Part shown: one piece after another, positions 24,040 to 36,300 of the stretch | How the letters are laid out: each line of letters starts with the position of its first letter | Position numbering within the stretch: the stretch's first letter is position 1 | Assembly: GCA_038380795.1 (NCBI GenBank) | Contig: CM076266.1 | Location: 34,112,145 to 34,176,144 of the forward strand | DNA length: 64,000 nt | Direction of reading: 5' to 3' | Origin: Pyrocephalus nanus | Taxonomy: Eukaryota; Chordata; Aves; Passeriformes; Tyrannidae | Translations under genes and position numbers: made by a program | The notes under the pieces: model-generated | What the model saw: only the letters and a program-made list of their open reading frames with translations | The model's database searches: none | Told to the model about the DNA's origin: nothing

Positions 24040-24798
24040 TTAAGAAGCCGGATTCCATACCTGGGAGGGGACAACCTTGGATATTCATACAGACTGGGGA
24101 ATGAGATGTTGGAAAGCAGTGACATGGAAAGGGACCTGGGCAAGTTGGATATGAGTCAGGAGTGCCTTGGCAGCCAGGAGGGCCAACCCTGTCCTGGGGA
24201 ATATCAGGCAATGCATCACCAGCAGGTCAAGGGAGGGGATTGTCCCGCTCTGCTCTGCATTGGGATGGCTTCACCTTGAATATTGTGTGCAGTTTTGGGC
24301 ATGGCAATATACGAAAGATATTAAGCTATTGGAGAGTGTCCAAAGGAGGGAAAAAAAGATGGTGAAGGGCCTTGATGGGAAGCCGTATGAGGAGCAGCTG
24401 AGGTCACTTGCCTGTTCAGCCTGGAGAAGAGGAGACTGAGGGGAAACCTCATTGCAGTTACAACGTCCTTGTGACGGGAAGAGGAGGGGCAGACACTGAT
24501 CTCTTCTCTGGGGTGACCAGTGACAGAACCTGAGGGGATGGCCTGAAGTTGTGTCAGGGGAGGTTTAGGTTAGATATCAGGTAAAGTTTCTTCTCCCAGA
24601 GGGTGGTTGGGCACTGGAACAAACTCCTCAGAGAAGTAGTCACATCACCAAGCCTGACAGAGTTCAAGAAGCCTTTGGACAATACTTTCAAGCACACAGT
24701 GTGACTTCTGGGGATGGTCCTGTGCAGGGTCAGGAGCTGGACTCAGTGATCCTTGTGGATTCCTTCCAACTCTGCATATTCTGTGATACTGTAATTCT
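24040..24798 (+). mobile_element. CR1: CR1 LINE, 5'-truncated
   Basis: The copy starts in the ORF2 region downstream of the reverse-transcriptase palm: fragments translate to 'YSYRLGNEM' and 'SSDMERDLG', typical of the CR1 C-terminal region. It continues through 'ggagaagaggagactgaggg' and 'gaggtttaggttagatatca' to the 3' UTR and a decayed tail 'ctgtgatactgtaattct'. Stops interrupt every frame. The frames at 24162-24365 and 24167-24439 are residual CR1 sequence, not genes. Confidence 0.94.
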
Positions 24799-27700
24799 TC
24801 CAAGATGATATGCATTTAAATTAAGCTGTAACTTTTAGCTCTACATTCATAATCAGAAAACTTTGAATTTAATTTCAGACATTTCAGTTTATGAGGAGAT
24901 TTCTCATTAAAAAAAAAACAAACAGGAATTGTTTTTGTCAGTATTTCATCTGGACTTACTACTCACCATGAGGGTAAGCAGACATATTTTTTGCAACTAG
25001 GATGAATGTATCTGTGTGTTGTGATATTAAGCTCAAAAGTTGTTGCGCATTTGTCAGTGTTCATGCTTCTGGGGAATAATAGATTGTGCTTGTTCTTAGT
25101 TCTGAAAGCAGAATATCTCATAAAACCAGGAATATGCTTTTCATTAGTTTTATCTTAAAAGTAGTAATATTTATAAACTCTTGGATTTCAGTTTGGATGT
25201 TCTCCCTGTGAAATGACTAACATATTTGGAAGCAGTTACCACAATACTCTAGATTGTCATGGTGTTTCCCTATAAAGAGTGCTCCTAATGCTTATGGCTT
25301 GATATGAAAATACTCACTTTCAAACATTTTCAAATATTAATGTTGTTTGTCACTGTATATATCAGGAACTAGTTGTAAAATTCCCAGGACATCTAAGGTT
25401 GTTAATCTGGATATTTTATCAGCTTGTTCCCTGTAGGCATCAATACTGATATTAATATTCAGGGTTTCCTACCTATTTCTTCCATCATTTTATCAGACAA
25501 CCTGTTTTAATGTATGTTTAGGATAATGCTAAATTAAACATGCTACATAAATATGTGATGTTATTTACGCTTCACTAAAATATTTGCACTTAAAGGAGTT
25601 TGAGATTTTTTTAAAATTCATATAGCCACCCAATACCAAAATAATACTGCTTTTAACTTGCAGATGGTATCCATATTTGTGACAAAAACTGGTGACAACT
25701 AACAGAATAGCATTAGAGATATCCTTCTACTAGATTGAAGTAACAAGTAAATTGGTACCATATGGTCTTATATATTCTGCTGAAAATATAGAGTAAGTCA
25801 ACACAGTTTGATTGTTGCTTTGGGCCAGTTTGGTATCTGATTTGAGTAAAGAATGTGAGGGAAAAGATATATTAATCTTTCTGTTAAAATAATTGGCAAA
25901 GTCTACGTACATTTCGGATCTGAAGAATTCCTCAGATATTTTTAAAGTATGCTTCTTTAGAGACTCTTGTAATTTTTTTGTTTGTTTTGGTTAATATAAT
26001 CAGGATTAGGAGAGGTTAAGCTGTATTCTGGTTTTTCATGTGCACTAGTGGTTATTGTGCAGGCATCATGGTGGTTATCCTTTGTAACTGAGAGCCTGAA
26101 CTTACAGTTCTTCAAATAGAGTCTTCTCATTGAGCATGGAAATCCTCTTTTTATGTTCTGTTTTGGGTTTTCTTTTACCTGTTATTTTTCCCATTTTTCC
26201 TGTTCTAAAGCTTTTAGATTTTTGTGGAATAAGAAAGTTTGGATAGAATTATGGATAATAACTTTAAAATTCTGAACCACAGGTCAAATCAGAGCCTTAG
26301 GAATATGTTTGTGACATTTGCATATTGGAGGAAAATTACATATTCACAGAGCAGTTACTGAAAAATATCCCAGAGTGATTGTGCAGATCCTTGCTCTTTG
26401 ATTGGCTGATGATAGGTTTTAGGCAATCACAGTAAAAGGAATAGTACATTATGCAGTTATTTAAAAATTAACTTGTGCAAATCAGACATGTATAGTCAAT
26501 CAGAATGCAAGGAGGTAGATATAGTTTGAGTAAAGAAATAGTCAAATTATTTCAGTAAAGTAACTACCCTTGTGATTGGAAATGATTGATGCGTCTTTTT
26601 TGAAACTAAAAAAATCATCTTCCAAGAGTGAAAAAGCATGGAGAATATCAGTGTAAATTTTAGGCCAAACTATACATAATATTTTTGGAGATTTAGAAAA
26701 AGATACACCATCTTTACCAGCTCCATCTACATGGCCACTTGAACAGGCAAACAGGTTTTAGTTTTGCTATTAATTCAGAGTATAAGATGTAAGGTGAAAG
26801 GCTTGGATACTACTTTTTGTGGTGGGATGTTCTCACAGTGAAGAAGCCATTTCCCTTTGTCTCTGTTTCTTTGCCTTTGAATTTATTTTTCCTGAAATTG
26901 TAATTGGGACAAAAAATCCAAATAGCAACTTGAGCTAGGCAATATACAAATATTTTAAAGGTGAATTTGATACTGCTACTTTTAATTCGTTTGCCTTGTG
27001 TGTGTGGATAAGATCAAAGAAATGGTGTGTTCTAACGGGTGTTCTACAACAGTTTAAGGTTGCTAAAAACTGTGAGGACTTCCTTATCTAGTCTATTGCT
27101 AGAGAGCAGGCTGATTTTCTCAGGAATCTTACAGATGAAAAAACATTGATTAGTAGGTGCATTCCAAGAAATGTATAGCAAACATAATTTGAAGGTTAAT
27201 ACCCATACTGGAATTGACTAGAGACAGTTTTTATTTTTCATATGTTTGTCATATGAAAGGTGATTTAAAATTACAAAAGGAATGTAATTTGTTATTTCCT
27301 TTAAATCTTTGCTAGAGAACCAACGTTGGTTTGTTGCCAGACCTTTCTCCGTCGTTTTCTTGTTCACACTCTTCCTTAATTTTGTTAAATACATACTGAA
27401 AATGAAATGCTGACTGTTCAGTGCATATAAAAGCATTCATTTAATTCATCCCCTCTGAGGTTCATCTTGGAAAAACAGTCTTCCAGCTCTAACTGCTGGT
27501 AAGTTGTTTGCATTTTTAAATGCAAAAACTTCAGAGGCTTGTTTTTATAAGTCCTATCAACTTCCTATTTAGTGGTGCTGCCTATGAAGGGGTTTCTGTG
27601 TTATTTTGGATAAATGGGCTCAAACAGAATAGCAGCTGTGCTGATTTAATGTTCTTCACCTATTTTAATCAATTGAACATCTGGCCCTTTTTGACTTTTC

Positions 27701-28232
27701 ATTTGATGATTTTGTTTAACTTCTGGTTTTTGAGATACAGCTCTACCAGAAAATTCTGCCTATATCTAAATATATAAATAATGGGTGAATAATGGAGACC
27801 TACTTGTCTGTAGACTAGAGACAGTGAATCTCACCATGTCATTAGATGCATTATTCCAAGCATGTTGTGCACTGTGCTAAATGTAGCTGGTGGACCTAAT
27901 ATCCTTTCAGAGTTTTCTGTGGGACAAACTGCATCAACCGTTAGACTCCAGAAATCTTATCCAATTTTAAATATAATACTAGAGGAACGTTGTGTTCCTC
28001 CTTAGAGTTACAGAAAGACTATGCACGGACTGTGTAACTGATCTGAAAATTCAAAGATCTGCAAAGTAAATCTAAGCATGTGGTATCAGCTGCTGACAAG
28101 AATAATGAATTTCCAATATATGGATTTAAGTCCTGCTCAGCAATAATGAAAATAATAATAATGAAAAGCACTTTAGCTATTTTCTGCCTTTTTTTTTTTT
28201 GTTCTTGTCCTTTCTTTTTTTCTTTTCCCCAG

Positions 28233-28319
28233 GGTCCTTACGGATTCTTTCCCAAACAGCAGAACTGCTGGAATTTAGTGCTAACATTCACAGAAGGCTC
28301 TAAATCTTCATACTGTTGA
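28233..28319 (+). other. Weak terminal-exon candidate, unidentified
   Basis: A pyrimidine tract of about 40 bases (about 28187-28230) ends in CCCCAG, an excellent 3' splice-site match. It is followed by 28 open codons and a TGA at 28317-28319. The encoded peptide starts 'GPYGFFPKQQNCW' and ends 'SSYC'. I do not recognise it. A strong acceptor next to a short open frame is expected by chance in 64 kb of T-rich DNA, so this is a candidate only. No polyadenylation signal is obvious just downstream. Confidence 0.1.
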
Positions 28320-29288
28320 GGGAAGTAGCATGGCTGCTAAGCATATGGAGCCATAGGTTTTCAAGAACTAGTCCTCCTTGGAGTGTCACTGTGCTACTTC
28401 GGGGAAGCTAGCAGCCAGAATGAATTATCTACAGGAAGGTTGCACAGAAAAGCTGTATGAATTAGTTTATTCTTTCATCAGAGACTGTCTTTGGGACTGG
28501 GTTAGGAAACATATAATTCATAGATAATTCTTAAAGTCCTGCTAAAGACATCCTCTTATTTTTCTTTCAAGCCCTGTTCCACAATCCTCCTAGTATGTCC
28601 CATATTGTTGTTGATTACACTAAGGAAAAATAAAATCTAAAATTTCTTTCATTTCCAAGCTCGAACTGCATCCAAATTAAGTCCAGCTGCATAAATTGGT
28701 AACAGATTTTTTTTAGTTTTAAGTATTCTTTCTCTGCATTTTAAATTGATGTTTTATTCACTTAAAAACATTTGGACTACAATATGCTGTACATTAATTA
28801 TTAGCATATTAGAATAGCATGATTATTTTCTATATTCCTTTCTGTGTTTTTATTATCAGATATCTCCAGTGATATATGTGTTCTGTAGATAGATTTCCCA
28901 TCACAAGGGGTTATATAGAAAGTCACAGAAAGGGCAAATTGTGTTATTCTAGCACCAAGGAGATATGATCACAAGTGACATTCTTTGAAGGGCTTAAGTG
29001 ACTGGTATAGCTTAGAGTAAATTGCTATTTTAACAGTGCAAAGGTGCTGGAATCTGCTCCCTAGCATGTTCTACTGTAGTGTAGCATAGTTCAACTTCCT
29101 TTGCAATGAGCTCTGCCACTCATGCTCTTCTATGAAGACATTAAATAATGGCTGAAATTTAATACTCTTTGACTGGCAGTCGGTTGGCTGTGATTTAGGA
29201 TGGAGGGGTTTCCTATTTGTAGTCCATCAATTGTCATCATAAAATATTCTTGCACTAGTTGGCATTTTGACCAACATTTGGGTAAGCA

Positions 29289-29440
29289 TTAATCCTGTAT
29301 CTTGCCATAGTATTCTTGTGGGCCATACTGGTAGTCCTCCTCTTCATCGTGGCTAGCAGCTGGATGATTCTCTTGCCTTTGTGTATCGGAGAAACTCATT
29401 CCTCTCTGTTTCTGAGTTTTGCCGTATGTAACATAATTGA
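29289..29440 (-). other. Weak terminal-exon candidate with acidic Tyr-rich C-terminus
   Basis: On the minus strand, a moderately pyrimidine-rich sequence ending 'cattcattcttag' precedes an open stretch of about 50 codons. It contains 'YGKTQKQRGMSFSD' and ends 'EEEDYQYGPQEYYGKIQD' before a TAA. The composition (Gln, Glu, Asp, Tyr, few Phe/Leu/Ile) differs from the hydrophobic output of most chance frames here, and looks like a cytoplasmic tail or a secreted acidic tail. I cannot assign a family, and no partner exon was found in the window. Confidence 0.15.
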
Positions 29441-30519
29441 CTAAGAATGAATGATTCAGGGATGACATCAAAATTTTGCAAGATGAGACTTATTGTAAAG
29501 AACCCTACAGAGAGATCAGTTCTAAATTAGAAAAAATATCCATGCATGACCCAATTTCTGCTCCTGGTCTTTCTCTACATTGCCATGCAATTCATGGCAT
29601 GGTTTTATTGTAAGACAGTGTGGCAGATAAAGGCACATACGCCTGTTCTATAGAAATGTCAAAGAACAAACATAAATGGAAATAATGAATAGTGCCATGA
29701 TTATTTGCACAAAAAAAATAGTTAGTATCAACAGAAAGGGATGAAAGTATTGCATGAATAGCTGAGAGTCATGCAAAGCAGGAGAAAGGAGGATGAAATA
29801 GGAAGGGTGGGTGTCTCAACACTGAGTCATGTTTGATGTAGTTTATGATAAATTGGGGGAAAAGAAATGCACTATTCTTGTCAATATTATCTTTCTTTCA
29901 GGTGATATATTAGAATACAATCAAAATATAAGTGCCTTTGAAAAGAAAAAATGAAAGTCCATGACTAGACTAGATTTCATTATTAAAAAGTTAAGACTTG
30001 TACTTGGCTGTACTTAATTAATTTTCATAGTTATTCATACTTTTCTTTTGAGTACACAGAGCCTTTATTTCAATGAATAGTAAGCAAAGTCCTGCAATTG
30101 ATAAAGCAAATTCTTGTGCATTGCAGCTCATGTTTAAAAAAAAGTTGTGATTTTATAGCTCAAGAGAACATAAGATGCACAATATTTCTATGCAGTAAAT
30201 TGTCAAAGACAAATGACAATTCTATACATCAGATTTTTTTCATCAGCTCTTAACAGTGAATACAAGGTTATGGGAAAAAATAATAAAAGAAATGTGGATT
30301 TACCACCATTCTTCTTGCTTATTTCATAAAGTAGTCATTAAAATCCAGTGTTGCCTACTTATTGTCAGGTTCTCCCCCTACTGCTTGTGATAGCTTTAGA
30401 AGAAAATCCTCTATATTTTCTCATTTGAAACTCCTTTATATGTAAGTTTTCCTACAACAAAGGCAAGGAGAGTAATTTTATTAAAATGTGCATGTTAGAT
30501 GTCAATTACTGTTCATAAT

Positions 30520-31120
30520 AAAGCTTGAGAACCCCCCACCCACCACTTACCACGTGGTTTTTTAGACGCTAAATGTGCATTTTAATGTAAAAGGCAGGAG
30601 CAGAGAGCTCTCCTGTTCTTCAGTGACACCAAACCCAGGGGCTCCAATACGCTGCAGCCAAACGCCTCGTAGAATGCAACATGAAAAGCTTCAGATTAAC
30701 TGTATTTAGATGCACTGGTTTGATGTAACAGCAGCTTGCTTGAATTAATGTCCTGTGACAAGCCCTTCCTTGCAAACCTTTAGAAGCAAACTGTTTCTTT
30801 GTCTACATTTTAAGCTTGGCTACAGCCTCTGGTAGATTCTGCATTGTTTCTCACATACTGTTTTTTGGACAAAGTCGAATCATCATCTATGAAGGACTAA
30901 CTACCCAAAGGGTATAAACCCAATTGCTAGTGGTTTATTCAGCTTTGACACTTCTCAGTGTGATCCTTACTGCCTTTTGTAAAACAAGCAGACAAGGGAA
31001 AGGCTCCAGAGACTTTCTTCTATTTATTCTGTAATAGTTTTCTTGCCACGGGAGGCTTAAGAAGATTTGTACTGCCTGCTTTCTTTTCATTAGCAGTGAG
31101 TGCAATGCTGTTGGGTAAGT
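30520..31120. promoter_or_regulatory. Candidate conserved non-coding element
   Basis: This block of about 600 bases is visibly higher in complexity and less AT-rich than its surroundings, with no long homopolymer, no transposon similarity and no good reading frame. It contains a palindromic E-box CACGTG (30551-30556) and an AGAGCTCT palindrome near 30605. Such isolated unique blocks in gene deserts are often conserved enhancers, but conservation cannot be judged from one sequence. The regulatory reading is inference. Confidence 0.2.
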
Positions 31121-31471
31121 TAATGTGTGAGACTATAAAAACAAAAGCACAAGAATTTGAAAAAAAAAGGTGTATTTTCTCATTAATCCATTTTTAATGT
31201 TATTTTTTCTTGATTTATTCTGTATGGGGTGCAGAGAAAAATAAAGTAATGTGTAGCAGCTGAGATATTTTCAGTTGTTCTCAGCCAGACAGAGAATTAG
31301 AATCTAGCTGTTTCTTGAATGCAATACTATGCTTCACTGGTTTTTGGCAGCAGCATGTTAAAATTCTTGTTATTAGACTGACAAAGAAACCTGATTGAAT
31401 TTTCAACACAATCATACTTCCTTGTCATGAAATGTAATAATATTTATTGATGTCTTTGTATTTCTGTATGC

Positions 31472-31495
31472 AAAAAAAAAAAAAAAAAAAAAAAA
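31472..31495. repeat. A24 homopolymer
   Basis: Twenty-four uninterrupted A residues, the longest homopolymer in the window. No AATAAA lies 10-35 bases before it and no gene-like sequence precedes it, so a retroposed poly(A) tail is possible but unsupported. Confidence 0.9.
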
Positions 31496-31751
31496 GGCAT
31501 CAAGCTTTTAGCCTTACTTTGACCACTATATTGCACTAACCTTCTATACTTAAATTGCCATTAAATGATTTACTCTGTATTTAATTCTGAATGTTTACTT
31601 TGAAGAAAATTGAGTATGTTTGTTGAGAAAACCTCAAGTTTGGCAAATGGATTTGTACTTTTCTTAGTACATGAGCTATTTGCATCAGATTAAAATTTGA
31701 CTCTCAGCATTTTGATAGTTTTGTGTGTTGTGACAGTCAAGTAAGTATTGT

Positions 31752-31797
31752 TATGGATACATAGAATAGAATTCTATGGATACATAGAATAGAATTT
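31752..31797. repeat. 23-bp tandem duplication
   Basis: Two copies (31752-31774 and 31775-31797) of a unit beginning 'tatggatacatagaataga' differ only at the last base. This suggests a recent local duplication. The unit itself resembles neither a CR1 tail nor any repeat I know. Confidence 0.92.
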
Positions 31798-32258
31798 TTA
31801 AAAAATATAGGACCATACCATGACTATTTTTATCATTTTTCTGAAAACTCTGGGCTCATAACATTTGCTATGAACACTGCAGAATAAATGGTAAATATAA
31901 ATTAGACTTAAAGATTAATCATTTTAGGAGGTTAGTAATTTGTGTCTAATGATTTGATGAGTGGTAACTCATGCAGGACATACATATTTTCTTCATATAT
32001 GAAGAATGAACCTGATGATAAATGTTAATAGTCATTAAAGGATTACTGTTTGCTACTGTACTGCTCTGAACTTTTTAATCATTGCTGCTCATCAGCAGCA
32101 AATGTAATCTTCTCTAATTTTTTTGTTGTCTGGTCTATTATGCATGTTTGTGATCTTCTCCTTTGTCCCCAAACACGCACTTAAACTACTCTTTTGGGAT
32201 ATAAGGAATACAATAATGACTTAGGAAAAATGCTGGTAACTCATCTGAAGGATTTATC

Positions 32259-32271
32259 TTTTTTTTTTTTT
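32259..32271. repeat. T13 homopolymer
   Basis: Thirteen T residues followed by further T-rich sequence (CTTTATCTTTTT). Confidence 0.85.
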
Positions 32272-33294
32272 CTTTATCTTTTTAAAGCGAGTAAGCCTAA
32301 CAACTGTTCTCTGTCTGGTAGACAAGCAGTTCAAGATTTCTAAAGCAAATCTTGGTGAAATGTATACAGACAGGGTGTGGGGTTTTTTAAATGCCAAGTT
32401 TTATTGTGTTGTTTGTTGGTTTTTTTTCCAGACAGTTACTAGTATACTCTTTGACATTTTGAAATATTCACGCAGAGATAACTGTTGATAGATGTAACTC
32501 AGCACTATTTCATATTTATAGAAATCACATTAACTCCAGCCACACTTGTCAACAACTCTGCTCTTTTGATTCCCAGTTGTGCAAGAACTGTAGCTTGAAG
32601 CATTATCAGTATGTGATATAATTAATCAAGAAAACATTTATACTCTGTTTTATTTTTATTTGCATGCCCATTACTACATATTACCAGACACAGCTGTTCA
32701 GCCCTCAGAAAACTACGGTCACTGTTTGGTGGTTTAATTGTATTCTATTTCTGCTGTTTTAATAAGACAGAGACATGATTCACTGGAGGCTAGCATAGAT
32801 CATATCCTAAAAATGGCCCTTACTCATTAGAAGTTGTATAGGGAAATAAATCTCCTTTCTTAGAGAAAGAGTTGGTTCTGAAATAGAATTTATTATAATT
32901 TTGTAAGATGCAGGGTTTTTTTGGTCCAGAAAGTAATTCTTTTCCCATATTTGATCATGCTGTTGTTTTATTTTTGTTGCCTACAATTGTCTAGTTATTT
33001 GGAAAAGAGAGCCTCTTGCTAAATCTGCAAATCTGCTTGGTGGTAGAATAGGAGCATTCACAGTTTGTTGATCAGATTCTACCAGATAGCTCCAAGGTCT
33101 TGTTCTCTATAATCAGAACATATCTGCATAGCAGAGTGAGCAAAGATATGTACAAGCAGTACATGAACACATTTTAAAAAAAATTAATATGATTAATCTG
33201 TTGCCCTCCTTATGAAACGTGCATTAGGGCCCCCACAGCTATTGACTTTCTTATTCCACTTCCTTGTCTTGCTTGCATAGACCTATCTTCATGA

Positions 33295-33330
33295 GAAGTT
33301 TTATCCCATTCTAAGGATGGGATAAAATTC
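33295..33330. repeat. Hairpin of 14 bp with one bulge, next to a possible ancient repeat
   Basis: GAAGTTTTATCCCAT (33295-33309) pairs with ATGGGATAAAATTC (33317-33330) with one unpaired G, around a loop of seven bases. The downstream sequence includes 'cattgaagtcaatatcg'. On the opposite strand this reads 'attgacttcaatgatgc', close to the TTGACTTCAATGG motif common in old amniote interspersed repeats. Assignment to a specific family is not possible by eye. Confidence 0.5.
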
Positions 33331-36300
33331 TTGCATCATTGAAGTCAATATCGACATTTAGCACCTGAACAGAGTCAATTTATCACAGTATTAACTTTAT
33401 GAAATACTCCAACTTGCAGTGTGGAAGTCAGAGGAAGAAGGTAAATTTGCTACAGTGATCCAGTCCTAAAGTTTTTGAGCCAACCCTGCAGGAGTGGGCA
33501 GTGACACAGAGGTGCTTATACCTGAAGGGAATTCAGCATAATTCTGATTAAGTTCACTATACTCTACATTTCAAATATTTCTGAAAATATTTCACTTAAA
33601 AAATGCAATGAGCACCTTGAGAATGCCATTCATGAACTGATAAATACAATAGTTTTATTTCTGCTATTGCAAACAGTTAAGTATCATTTTCTTTTTTCCT
33701 TTTAAAAGTCCTAGCTACATACATTTTTTATAAGACATATTTATAGAAAAAAAATCTTTTGCATGGCCTGAATATAACCTGCAATAATTTTTTTTGTAGA
33801 GACTATTTTAAATGTCTCCAAGGACTCTGATCAGCATTCTTCACTCAAACTCCTGTTGAGTTCAATAGGTATTTTCATGATTAAATGAACCAGTAAGGAA
33901 TGTTGAATAGAACTAGCTTATTCAAATGCAAGCAAATCTTTTAGACTGTATTTTCCTTGGGGAATTAACAATCTAGATATTACCCACAGAAGAAGCCTAA
34001 GCTTATATGTGGTATTTGGGTGACAAAAAGATGACATCTATGATTTTAGAGCTATTTGTTATTTTGACAGTGGGTCTCTAGGCTATGCTGCACTGGATAA
34101 AACCTTAATTTTACATAACAAATAATGAAATATTGCTGCTTCACTGTCTCTCTTCACATGATTAAAAGAGATTAAATTTGCTTAACATCACTTTGCATTA
34201 ATTCCTGATGCTATACCTGCTATTGAATCCTACTTTTGATTTTTGAAATATGTATGGAGAATTCATCTTCTTCCTATAACACAGTCTCCAGTTGCACAAT
34301 GAACTAAGAGGTGGTCATTTTATCAAATATTATCCCACCGCTTAAGGGAAAGCACAGTCAAGAAATTGACAAATAGCCTGGGAAAGAGTTCCTAGTGTGC
34401 AGCTAAAATTTTCAACTACAACCTGAGCATGCCAATACTCAGATTTCAAACTTGCTTCTATCAAGAACTGCCTACCCATCTATTGGGTACTCTTGCAAGA
34501 GCTGCCTTTCTTGACTTGCGTATTTCAATCAGGAAACTGTTTTGTAGGGAAGACAAGATGATAAATGGTGATCAGGTGATTGCTCTGTTAATAAGGACAT
34601 TATGTGAGTTGCTGAAAGGTGGATAGATTGCTGAAAGGTAGGTAATTAGGATGCTGAGGAGGAATGCTAGTTGAGGGTACAATATATTTCCATTGTTCAA
34701 AACCATAAAATTTTCTAGGTTAGGAAGATTTGCAAATTTTTTAATAATTTAATAATTGTGACAAGTTTCATTGCCTCTGGAGGCGCCAAATATATGAAAG
34801 GGATTTGCTGTTTAAAAAGAACTTTCATCGAGGAATACATTTTCCAGGCCATGTGAGACAGATTTAGTGGAAACCTCTATAATTAAAAGCATTGCATTTG
34901 TGGTGCTTGTTGAGTTTAACAATATTGTACTGAAGAAAAAAGTTCTTTCAGATGTATTGATTTACTTTGGGGCATTCTGCCCCATTATGATTAGAAGATA
35001 ATGCTGCAAAAACTGCAGTTACTCCATCATATTATTGGGATGCTAACTTGACCTTTGAGTATAAGAAAGTTCTTAATGCAGCTCCTTTTTATGTAATTTT
35101 AGCTCTCCCCAATAATGGTGTAATCAGCTCTTTATCCACACTGCAGTTTCTGTTTCAGAGCTCCTCATGGCCTACTCCTAGAAGAACTGTAAGATAGAGA
35201 ATATTTATTGCTTTTATGAACAGGCCTCTACTTTCCAGGATTTATTTTTAACTGCAGCTGGAGACTATTCTTTCTACACATATTCTGCTTATTTTTTTCT
35301 GTTTCTCTATCCTTGATGCTTCCTCAAACATTTATTCCCAGCCAGTTGTTGCTGTCTTCTTTTTGTTCCTGTAGTGCTGCATGTAAGAGCAGTTGCTGTT
35401 GCACGTTCTCTTTGTATATGGACATGTGCTGTGGGTAAATAAATAACTTAGAGACATAATTTATGGAGTTAATATTTGTGATCAGGCTCTGATATTCTGT
35501 ACCACATGACAGAAGGAGTGCAAATAGAAATGGGAATGCAAAAGAGTAATATGTGTTTCAAACAAAAGTGGATGCTAATCAGCAGCAAAATCAAAGCAGA
35601 AATGTATCTTTCATGAACCTGAAATGAAAATATGACATATATGCATCTATATACATATATCTCATAAAAAGAATATATATGTCTCATATGTTTTAGATAA
35701 ACACTAAACAGGAACAATTGCTGTCTGAGAGTAACTGTTCTCACATGAATAAAGTTCTATAGAGAACTTCACTTAGTAGAAAACTGTTTCAGTTAGGTCT
35801 GACAGGTCTTGATAGTTGGTTTCATGGGAACTGTTGAGAACTTTAATTCAAAGCACTATTATGTTGAGCTGTGTTACAGCTCTAGCTTCATTCCCAGATC
35901 AACAGCCACTTCTCTCACAGGCTTACTCGAAAGATTTTAGCAAGGTGTTTATCTGTGATAAGTCGTTATTGCTTCTGATATGGGAGGTCCTTGGTGACCA
36001 GCCAGAGAATCTTTGTCTAAGTCATTTGTCCTGTTCAAGCGTCTTTCACAATAGCTCTCTTGAATTCAGCAGATTTATATTGTTCAGGCTTGATAAGTGG
36101 TTCATTGCTCAGTTTTCTTTATATGAAGAGAGAATGCAGTAAAAAAGCTTAATCTATGCTACTTCTACTTATGCTGAGAGTAATGCAATATGATACACCT
36201 ATTTTTTTATGAAGTTTCTTAGGCTAGACCTGAATGGGTACGTTTTATGGTCCATTTGACATACTCTGTATATCTGTTCATACTAGAACTGATATCCTTT

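Larger units (their letters stand above)
24799..30519. other. AT-rich non-coding stretch without recognisable CR1
   Basis: Unique-looking sequence. Two weak exon candidates lie here (28233-28319 plus and 29289-29440 minus) and are listed separately. Poly(T) and pyrimidine tracts occur around 28187-28230. Other frames (25730-25912, 27218-27436, 27520-27777) look like chance translations of AT-rich DNA. Confidence 0.45.

Noticed and set aside
31472..31495. A24 run as the poly(A) tail of a processed pseudogene
   Set aside because: No AATAAA at the right distance, no gene-like sequence upstream and no obvious target duplication.
35816..36142. 108-codon plus-strand frame as a gene
   Set aside because: No motif, no promoter or splice support; length is within chance expectation for 64 kb.
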